This document shows, piece after piece, positions 55,012 to 64,000 of a stretch of DNA of 64,000 nt. Source of the stretch: Thamnaconus septentrionalis (lineage: Eukaryota > Chordata > Actinopteri > Tetraodontiformes > Monacanthidae); assembly GCA_009823395.1 (NCBI GenBank), contig CM020520.1:962501-1026500 (forward strand). The letters are read 5' to 3'. Under the pieces are notes generated by a model. The model made no database searches. It was given only the letters and a program-made list of their open reading frames with translations, and had not been told where the DNA came from. A program made the position numbers and the translations under genes. Positions within the stretch are counted from its first letter, which is position 1, and the number at the start of each line of letters is the position of its first letter.

Positions 55012-56872
55012 AAGAATTGGTCACGTCACAAGCCCCATTCTGGGAAGGATGTTCATGGTCCAAAAGTTGCTCAGGAAGAAAAATGGAATGAATAAATATG
55101 CAATACTGCATGCGGCTAATTCAAATGCAAAAATTCCCCCCAAAAAAGTCGAGTTGGGTGCAGCACTGGGTCTGAGTGCGAGCTCGCAAAGTGAACAGGG
55201 GCAAATGAAAAGTGTGTGTGTGACCCTCCACTGACCCTCCCACCACCACCAAATGACTGTGGAGGAGCCTGCAGCCTCCAACCACCCAGAAAACCATCAG
55301 GTTCACCACAGGAACTTGACTGACTGTAGCTAAGTTTAAGTTTCAGGGCAGTTTTCTAACTCAGGTAGGAGAGGAAGAAGATTTTCACAACCGTGATTTC
55401 ATTCCAAAAAAAAAAAAATCAAACTAGGATGACATAAAGATTTGTCAAAAACAGAGAACTGCACTGATTCAAAATTATCCACAAACACATTCATACATAC
55501 AAAGACGGGAACATAAAATAACTAAAAATAAAGAAATAATCAAATTGATTGGTTGATAAATCAACTAATTAATTTATAATCTTTCAGAATATCTGTAAAA
55601 AATAAAACGTCATTTAAAATCACACATGGAATGTTTATATAGCAGCGTATATTGCTTAACTTTTTAAATCCTGCATTGATTAAAAATAATAATAACTGAG
55701 GAGTAATGCAGCGCCACACTGAGGCAGCGTGGGTGTTTAAAAGAAGCAGAAGCAGCAGCCACATACAATACATGTCGATCAGTAATTCATGTATTTCTGC
55801 CAGCCCACTTGATATTCATCCGCCGTCCGCCTCTAATTTACTGGGAAAATACACAAATGGCTTTTGCAATTTCATCATTGATCAAGGATGTGACTGTGCG
55901 CAGCTGCGTCCTGAAGCTTTACATCCTGACAGGTGAGTGAAACATTTCCGCATGTTTTCTTCCGCTCTGCACACAGTTAGGCTTGAGTTCAAGGGTTTGG
56001 CTGCCAACTGCGGCGCCCCCTGCCTCCGGCGGCAGGCGGCGGACCGTCCTGCAGCCTGAAGTCAAGCCGCCGCCGCTGTTCATTTATTATCCATGGTGTT
56101 CCCCATTGTTTTCTAATCCCATAATCTTTTTTTGCGATCCATTCACGCGGCATCATTTGCAGCAGATTATCTGGAGATGCGCCGCGCGTAAGCAGGCGTG
56201 TTTGGCGTGCGTGTCACAGAGTCGGCGTTTAAACAGATGAGACGACAGCGGCGGCAAACAGCAGATTTAATTGGTTTTGTTTTGGTTTTTTCCCAAGGGA
56301 CCCTCTGACAGTTGCTGCAGTGTTTGCACGAGGAAACGCAGCGTTAGACGGGCCGCTGCTGCCCACCGCTTTGACTCCGGCACTGGAAAATATGGCTGTG
56401 AAGAACGCGCTGCTGAGAGAAAGTCGTCGCGGTGGTGACGATCAGCAGTCCTTTGCTGCACCGGGCTGCGGCAAAAGATCTGGATTGCATCACAAAATGC
56501 CGTCGTTTCATCATTCATCCTCATTTGTCTTCCGCTCCTGGTGGAAATTATGAGCGGCTGATCTGAATTCCGTATCATTTCTTCTTATTTCACGCTGATA
56601 AGTTCACCAGGAGCGCTGCTGACCAAAAGCAGCTACATTTCCAGAAATCAGCGGCCTTCCCTTTCGTGTGTGTTGACACATTTGATAAGTGATTGCTTCT
56701 CAAGTTGCACTTGTTCAAGGGAGCAAGTGCTGGTTCTCCACGCTTGCAGTTTATTAAGTACAATGGCAGGCGGGTGGCGGTTGCAAATCACTGCACAACT
56801 GCACAATTACAGATGAAAAGGAAATGCAAATGCGCCGAGCGAGAAAAGTAATCGGCACCTTGCCCCATTAAT

Positions 56873-56894
56873 TGTCAGTTAAAGTTGACTGACA
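56873..56894. other. 7-bp inverted repeat flanked by TTAATTA-like sites
   Basis: TGTCAGT (56873-56879) and ACTGACA (56888-56894) are perfect inverted arms around an 8-nt spacer, with ATTAAT on one side and TTAATT on the other. Confidence 0.6.
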
Positions 56895-59234
56895 TTAATT
56901 AAAAATTCCATTAGCCTAACAATGCTAATCAATTATATTAAAAGATTTACTAATAGGCGGGCAGACAAGGGCTTCTTTGAAATTACAAAGCACACATTAG
57001 GCTCCATGGACAGGATGCAGAATTGCAGCCACCAAGATAAGTGGGTTTTTTTTTCCTCATTTATTTTATTTTTTACCAGAGAAAGGAACCAATTTACCGC
57101 GCCTCTCCAAAACAAATAGGTGGAGTTTACAATTTGGAGTGCGTGAGTCAACTGCAGGGAAGCGTGCAGAATTCCAATGAGGACGGCCTCTCCCGAGTGA
57201 AGTCGACAAAAAGTCAACAAACGTATCAGGTGAGCGCAGTGTGACAGAATGAGACCGCGGCTTCCTGGAGACGCTGCTCGCAGCTCGTCCAAAGGTTCTT
57301 CAGCGCTTCCTGGTACAAATAGAAAACATAAATATATAAACATGGCTGTCATTAGCCCGCCGTGCTGCGACCCTGAGGTGCCTGTTGACGCCACAACCGT
57401 GACAGAGGAGGTTGGGCAGAGGGACGAGTCCTCTCTCCCCTCCCGTCCGACCTCTTCACCAACCACTTCAGCAGTTTGCGCTGGTGATTTTTCACTGGCT
57501 GGCTGCCTGCCTGGCTGCCTGCCTGGCTGCCTGGTGTTTGCAGCTCTCCTTCAGAGTCAACAAACACTGCAAGCCGGGAATTGAATGAATGAAAAAGGCT
57601 GGATTAAAGTCTTTCCCCGGGACACAAATGAAGTTGGATTTTAAACTGAAGACCTCCTCTAGTGCTTTTCTTCACTTTGATTTTTCTTTCATCCACTAGT
57701 GATCCAGGAACCGTGCTACGTGAAACTTAACTTGTTTGGCCAAATGATATATAGACATGTAGGTGTATATACTTCTCTGAATGGACGTGCCAGAGTTAGT
57801 GCAAGGGAACGCGGCAATATTTTGGAAATAGGTTACAGGAAATGAGTCTGAAAAAATATTTTGGGTCATGCAAGGCCTGCAGGCGTGTGCGTGTCATCGC
57901 TGCTAGAATGACGTCGGTAAAAAGCAACAGTGAGAGTGGGAAAATTTGCCATCTGCCATCATCTTTCAAGCCGCGGCCGTCGCAGAGACACAAAGTCCAG
58001 GCAGTCAAACAAACATCAAGCGGCCCTTCGTGACTCGTCCGTGGCCGGCGAGGGTGAAACACGAGTGATGCAAGTGAGCCGGCTGCCGCAACTGAATATT
58101 CACACTGCTGCCTGGACTTCACAGGGAATGCCTGCTGCTCGGAGAGCGTGGTATTCCCTCTCACTTTGAGGATTTGCGGTGCACCACCCCACCGCCACCC
58201 CCTACCCTGTGGATATGCGGCAAAAGCCTGCATATTTTGAGTGATAATGTGAGTGATTTCAGACCAGAATGTGAGCAACCTGTGTAGAAGAAGCTGGAAT
58301 TGGAATTTTCTTTTTTTTTTTGGGCGCTCCACCTGCACTCGGTGGCCTCCAACTCCGAGGAGAGCCAACATTTGCAATGTGTCTGCAGTGAGTCCATTGA
58401 AAGATGTTTATTTATTTATTTATTTTTCCAATCAGTTATAGTGGTGGAAACAACCAGCAAGGTCGTCTCCCTGCTGCGGCTGCTGCTGCGGCTGCTGGGT
58501 AAACATACATTGTGTCAGTTGTAACCTGTTTACTCTGAGTTTCATGGTGTTAAATAAAACTCACAGTTTGAGTTGGACACGCGTTTTTCTCTCTAGTTGT
58601 GATGAGACGGCGGTGGAGCGTGCGTGACAAGCTGTAGCTCCGCCCCCTGCCTGCGGCTTGTTAAACGGGGGAAATATCTCCCCGCTAGAAATATATGACA
58701 AAGGCGTCCTCCTCCTCCCGCCGCCACCAGGCCGTTTATTATGGGGCTGGGATTGTTCCTTTCGAGTGCGTTTATTCTGATTCATGTCTGAGGCTCCTCG
58801 TCATTTCTCCGGCACCACATCAGCGATATCTCCCATCAGGATTCATACGAGCTGCTGTTAATCAGCGCCCATCGGCTCAGTGCTTTGTCCCGCCGCCGCC
58901 GCCGCCGTCTGAAATTTATTTTTATAGTGCTCCTCATTACGAGGGCTGGATGGAGGCTGGATGGAAGTCCCCGCCCCCTTCAGTCTGCGCGCTGCAGGCC
59001 CCCTGCTCTGTTTTAATAATTTTTTTTTGTGGTTTTCAGTCTTTGCGGCCCCAGCGAGTCGCTGATGGAAAGAAAACACGATATGTCAAGAAAAAAAACA
59101 AAAAAACCAAACCTGCGGCAAGCTTATTATAGCTGATCGATATTGGCTCGGGGGGCCATTTCTTTCTGTGGCTGCTGACAGCCAGGAGCCGGCTATCTGG
59201 CCTGTTGTCACGCCTCACTCAGGCATTAGGCATC

Positions 59235-59238
<4 letters not shown>

Positions 59239-59264
<26 letters not shown>
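59239..59264. repeat. CA microsatellite
   Basis: About 13 CA units are read directly. Confidence 0.95.
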
Positions 59265-59265
<1 letters not shown>

Positions 59266-59862
59266 GGCGCACAACAACAACAAAAAGAAGCCCAGGTTGA
59301 AGCTTTGCGTGTGGGAGGAAGGAAGTTGCTGAGAGCGGAGGGCAGACGGGGACTGGAGCTGCCCAACATGTTGACACTCGGTGGCCTTGAGGGGCCGCGG
59401 GAGCGCAGCAGCCAGATGTGAGGCTCTCAGCCTCTGAATGGGCCCTGGAGGCAGGTTTATCACAGCTCAGTGCCACCTTCACCTCCTCCTTCCAGTAAAC
59501 AGGGCCTTCCCCAGAACCTCCGGCTGCACCCATGAGTGGCGTGCAGCGTCACAAAGCGACGACGTCGTTGGGACGCCGCTGTCACAACATCTGCCTTCAT
59601 GTTGGAAAGTTGTCGCCGCCTCCATCGCCGCCGTGTGAGGAATTGATTTTTGACATCACAATAATGTACATGGGATCAGTATTGATCCTGGGAGGCGCCT
59701 TAATTCCCTTTTCTAATATCACACTTGATTAAACAGTACAGTGATTCTGAGGCGTTGGGCAGAATTGCAATTTTCCAGCCAGAATCACAAACTGTGTTGG
59801 CTGCCGCCGTACAAATGGCAAAATAGTGGCCGTGGCCTTAAGTGATACTGATCGGAGGCATT

Positions 59863-59863
<1 letters not shown>

Positions 59864-59908
<45 letters not shown>
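59864..59908. repeat. CA microsatellite
   Basis: About 22 CA units are read directly. Confidence 0.95.
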
Positions 59909-59909
<1 letters not shown>

Positions 59910-60178
59910 TTTTCCCTCCTCTTTTTGGAAATACGATCCATGTGCAATTGGAGGAAAAAGTCCATTAGCCATGAAGGCAAAAATACATGAAATATACGAC
60001 TTTGGCAGGACGGACGAATGGCATCGTTAGTTTTCATCTCAGCTCGTCTCCTCGAGACTTTCCTCCTCCATTTATTACCAACAGACATCAGGCGCGCATA
60101 AATGGCCTCCACCTCTTAATGCACTCCGACAAGGAGCTGAATCACCCCAGTGCACCACCACCTTCAGCTTCTCCTTCT

Positions 60179-60291
60179 CCTCTTCTTCTTCTTCTTCTTC
60201 TTTCTTCTCCTTCTTCTCCTCTCTTCTTCTCCTTCTTCTCCTTCTTCTTCTTCTTCTTCTTCTTCTTCTTCTTCTTCTTCTTCTTCTTCTT
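60179..60291. repeat. CTT triplet array (polypyrimidine)
   Basis: About 113 bases of almost pure pyrimidine, mostly CTT with CTCCTT and TCTCTT breaks. The last 50 bases are perfect CTT. Confidence 0.95.
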
Positions 60292-60369
60292 TGCCACAAA
60301 TAATTACTCAGGAATTCAAATATCTCACCCGGCACGGCGCCGTGTTTGCAGCCAAACATCTGGTGGCTT

Positions 60370-60457
60370 TAATTGCGGCAGCTTTCAGAGCATGGTCTCT
60401 CGAGGTAATTGCCGTTATTAAACACGCTGGGGCCGAAGTCAAGGGTCAGCTAATTGC
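60370..60457. promoter_or_regulatory. candidate homeodomain-site cluster
   Basis: Three direct copies of TAATTGC followed by C or G lie at 60370-60376, 60406-60412 and 60451-60457. They sit in a repeat-free stretch right after the CTT array. TAATTG is a homeodomain core. Regulatory function is inferred only. Confidence 0.3.
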
Positions 60458-61540
60458 CGCTACGCTCGCTTGTTTGTCAAGATGATTGTCGTGCACTGCG
60501 ACGGCGGCGGTGTCAAACCACCATCACGACCGGCGGCGGCGGCGCTGGCGGCAGCGACGACCTCGCTCAGTCCGCAGGTCAGCGAGCCGGAGCTGCAGAC
60601 TGGGAAGCGGCCGCCAGCCAATCAAGCGCTGAGCGGCGCCGCAGCGCCGGCGAGCGGCTCTCCGTTAATTAACTGCCGGCTGCGACCGCAGTGTTTTTTT
60701 TATGACTGCGCCTCGTCATTGCCAATGGCCTGTAAACAGGTGCCGCATTTGCGCAGGGGCGGGTGTAACGGGGCGGAACGCGCTCCACGGCTGCTACACT
60801 TCACCGTGGAATCCCTCCTTCCTTTTTTTCCCTGGTCGGCGTCCCGCCGCATCAGTCTGCAGGAGAAGGTCTTTATGTCGTCCTCATGGATCCTCAATCA
60901 AAGATAAAATTGCGGGCCGGCGGCCGGCCATTAATCTCAGCCAGGTGTTGGGAGGAGACTCCGCAGGAAGAGCCATCAATAAAAGGGGAAGGCTGGTCAC
61001 TCCCTGTCAGGAGGGGAGGAGCAGGGAGGGATAAACAAGCTGTGGGCTCAAAGCGGGCGCTGCCCTTTCTCCTTCTGCAAGCCCACTGCCTGCTATTCAA
61101 ATGAGCGACCTTTAGCGGTCCAGGGAGAGGCGCTGGACCGTGCCGCTCCCCCCGTGCCATTCCCGTGCTCTGTGCAGAGGTGAAGGCTGCTGAAAGACAT
61201 CCACCCCCCCACTACAACCCCCCCTCCAGCCCCCCCAATCCCCCACTCCCCATCTCAGTTTCTTTTTATAGCTCCGAAGTGTGACTCTGTATAAATTGAT
61301 TGGATTCCTCCGTCTCCGTTACCAGATTGAAGGGTGCGTTGCCTTTGAGAACTAGCGGCTGCACTGTGCTCAGGGTTCTATTTTTTTTGTCTATTTTTTT
61401 TTAATTGCTTTTCAAACCAATATTGTATTTTTTGGCCAACCGTGTAATTTGTTTAGTCCCCTTTTGAGAAAGTCTCACACGTTCACTGGCCGACGTGTTG
61501 CTGCGACTTCCACTGAATATCAGCAGCGTCTGGTGGGAGG

Positions 61541-61576
<36 letters not shown>
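61541..61576. repeat. CA microsatellite
   Basis: About 17 CA units are read directly. Confidence 0.95.
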
Positions 61577-61578
<2 letters not shown>

Positions 61579-61700
61579 GAGTGGGTGTGTTGGCCTGGCA
61601 GTGCCTCTGTGGTTGACTCTCTGACGAGGGAGGCAACAGACCTCCATTGAGCTGTGATGTTGTTTACTGACGAGCACAGTCGTGCATCCAGTGTTCATGT

Positions 61701-62554
61701 TGACCTGTGCTGTGTCCAGGGTCCTACACAGTCTCACTGTTGACCTGTGCTGGGTCCAGGGTCCTACACAGTCTCACAGTTGACCTGTGCTGGGTCCAGG
61801 GCCCTAGACAGTCTCACTGTTGACCTGTGCTGTGTCCAGGGTCCTACACAGTCTCACTGTTGACCTGTGCTGTGTCCAGGGTCCTACACAGTCTCACTGT
61901 TGACCTGTGCTGTGTCCAGGGCCCTAGACAGTCTCACTGTTGACCTGTGCTGTGTCCAGGGTCCTACACAGTCTCACTGTTGACCTGTGCTGGGTCCAGG
62001 GTCCTAGACAGTCTCACTGTTGAGTGTGCTGTGTCCAGGGTCCTAGACAGTCTCACTGTTGACCTGTGCTGGGTCCAGGGTCCTACACAGTCTCACAGTT
62101 GACCTGTGCTGGGTCCAGGGCCCTAGACAGTCTCACTGTTGACCTGTGCTGTGTCCAGGGTCCTACACAGTCTCACTGTTGACCTGTGCTGTGTCCAGGG
62201 TCCTACACAGTCTCACTGTTGACCTGTGCTGTGTCCAGGGCCCTAGACAGTCTCACTGTTGACCTGTGCTGTGTCCAGGGTCCTACACAGTCTCACTGTT
62301 GACCTGTGCTGTGTCCAGGGCCCTAGACAGTCTCACTGTTGACCTGTGCTGTGTCCAGGGTCCTACACAGTCTCACTGTTGACCTGTGCTGGGTCCAGGG
62401 TCCTAGACAGTCTCACTGTTGACCTGTGCTGTGTCCAGGGCCCTAGACAGTCTCACAGTTGACCTGTGCTGGGTCCAGGGTCCTAGACAGTCTCACTGTT
62501 GACCTGTGCTGGGTCCAGGGTCCTAGACAGTCTCACTGTTGAGTGTGCTGTGAG
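61701..62554. repeat. 40-bp minisatellite with higher-order structure
   Basis: Twenty-one full units and a partial one start TGACCTGTGCTG and end GTCTCACTGT. Variable positions are GTG or GGG after TGCT, GTCCTACACA, GTCCTAGACA or GCCCTAGACA, and ACTGT or ACAGT. Units 2-7 (61741-61980) repeat exactly as units 10-15 (62059-62298). A 38-bp unit beginning TGAGTGTGCTG (62021) and the terminal partial unit (62539) share the same start variant. Confidence 0.95.
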
Positions 62555-62675
62555 TCGCATTCCAGCGCTTAGCACTGACTTTCAGACCAATATAGTCTTT
62601 GTGGTTCCTTTGCTTTCTCTTCACAAGTGACACATCATTTTCAAAGTGCGGTTGTAAAGTCGTGGACTATTGTTG

Positions 62676-62690
62676 CTGCTGCTGCTGCTG
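62676..62690. repeat. short CTG repeat
   Basis: Five CTG units. Confidence 0.9.
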
Positions 62691-63209
62691 CCTTTTTTTT
62701 ATTCGCCCACTTATGAAATTGGAAAGGCTGCAGTATTCCACTGAAGAGGAGCACTTCTTCTAATCACCTCCACCGTCTCATAAAGCCTCTCTGCTAACCG
62801 TGCTTGTCAGTGGGCTTTGGCTCCTTGCTAGAATGGCCTCCCTCCCTCCCTCAGACTTGAAGCCAGGGTTTGATTGACTCCCAGGCGGAGCTCTGCTGAG
62901 GAGGAGCGACAAAACGTCTGAATGCCAAACATCCCGTCGCTTCTCTCTCTGAGAAAAGATACAAATAAGAAAGAAAACTGCTTCTGGCGAGTCCTTGAGC
63001 AAGGCTGCAGTGTTGTTGTTCCCGCCGCAGAGTCACAGAGTCGCGCAGAAGGCCGCGGCTGAAGCCGCTCTTGACCTGCTTTGCACCGCAGGCAGTGAAC
63101 GGGATGAGTAAGTTGTGCGACTGACAGGACTCAGCCTCACTGGAGGCTGAGATCCACTCCGTGTTTTTACATTCTGTCGCCTCAACTTGGACAATCAATA
63201 AATAATGAG

Positions 63210-63210
<1 letters not shown>

Positions 63211-63240
<30 letters not shown>
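63211..63240. repeat. GT microsatellite
   Basis: About 15 GT units are read directly. Confidence 0.95.
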
Positions 63241-64000
63241 ACATAAATACAAATTTCTTCCTCTCCTTATTTCCTAGCAGGACTGTTTAGGTTTTTTTAA
63301 ATCCAAATGAGGTCACATGGATTAAGTGTTTTAAGAGTCATGACTTCTGTTTTTCCAGCCTGAGCTGGAATGTAGGAAGAAACCAACATTTAAAGATGTT
63401 TCCTCCGGCGCTACCGAAGCAAACATTTCCGGTTTCGCTTGCGCTCTTAAAAAACAGGCCCAGCAACCAGGCAGATTATGTATTTTATGCACGCAGTTAC
63501 CACCACGTACCTCTAGGGGGATATTTAGAAATGACAATCACATCCTGCTCTCTTCCTTCCTTCCTTCCTTCCTTTCCTGTGTCGCTGTCTTCTTTTCCTC
63601 GGCTGTCACAACCAGCAGAATTAGTGCGTCTGATCAAATCCTTGAATAATGGGCAAATTCAATCAGAGGGGATCGTTAATTAGCAAAGACGTGACAGTTG
63701 CAAACGTTTGGCAGCGATGCATGAAACACGCTAGAAACCAGATTTGACTCGCGCTGACAGAATTGCGTTCTGATAAGAATCAAGGCCGCGCCCTTGGAGG
63801 AAGCTGCTGCTGCTGCTGTTTTTGTTTTTTCATATTTTTTTTCCCAAACGGTTGTTGGAATAAATTAAATCTGAAATAAAAAAAAAGTGACAGTTAAAAA
63901 GCTACGGGAAGAATGAGGAACTCAGCTGAGCGCTCAGTCTGCAGCGTGGCAGTTCGAGACACAATTACATGATTAGAATGCATGATAGTGTGGAGGTGGG

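Larger units (their letters stand above)
48952..64000 (-). other. upstream cdh12 intron, incomplete (over 15 kb)
   Basis: No exon encoding the tryptophan-bearing N-terminal strand, propeptide or signal peptide could be found, so this is read as one intron continuing past the window edge. It holds microsatellites, transposon-like remnants, a 40-bp minisatellite and stretches of unremarkable sequence. Confidence 0.65.

Noticed and set aside
61701..62554. Possible CRISPR array because of regular 40-bp repeats
   Set aside because: The repeats are directly contiguous with no unique spacers, and the DNA is from a vertebrate.

Overview
This window looks like ray-finned fish (teleost) genomic DNA. 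It is dense in CA/TG, GA, CAG/CTG and CCT simple repeats, it holds several minisatellites, and it contains two interspersed sequences that resemble families common in fish genomes. Its one recognisable gene has vertebrate exon sizes with fairly compact introns. No RNA gene, CRISPR array, intact transposon or second protein-coding gene could be supported.

The gene lies on the minus strand from about 48951 down to about 10454. It encodes a classical type II cadherin whose closest match, from remembered family sequences, is cadherin-12 (cdh12, a neuronal cadherin). Ten consecutive coding exons are present with lengths 295, 120, 168, 188, 254, 137, 122, 118, 252 and about 613 bp. All inner boundaries follow AG/GT and phases join perfectly. 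Together they cover most of EC1, EC2 to EC5, the membrane helix, the p120-catenin-binding juxtamembrane region and the beta-catenin-binding tail. The 5' exon or exons (signal peptide, propeptide, Trp-bearing adhesion strand of EC1) were not found between 48952 and 64000, so the gene starts outside the window and its first intron here exceeds 15 kb.

The last exon is the problem area. As given, it carries an apparent 1-nt frameshift at a C7 run (10850-10856), and a second frame ambiguity at a C4 next to a 14-unit CTG array (10517-10562). Uncorrected, the catenin-binding domain would be lost. With one base removed at each site, the conserved tail is restored, followed by a polyglutamine stretch and a short Thr/Ser-rich end.

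Layout: 1-9.6 kb is gene-free DNA downstream of the gene, with many simple repeats and a 10-bp minisatellite at 2811-3039. About 9.6-10.45 kb is the probable 3' UTR. 10.45-49 kb holds exons and introns, including a 4-kb intron with three unrelated minisatellites and a 12.8-kb intron with long polypurine and CCT arrays. 49-64 kb is upstream intron with transposon-like remnants (50.3-51.0 kb, perhaps 54.2-55.0 kb), a candidate homeodomain-site cluster (60.37-60.46 kb) and a 40-bp minisatellite with higher-order structure (61.7-62.55 kb).

The most interesting observation is that the 10-bp minisatellite unit GGTTCGAGAA is exactly the heat-shock element pattern (alternating nTTCn and nGAAn), with 11 perfect contiguous pentamers at 2981-3035.
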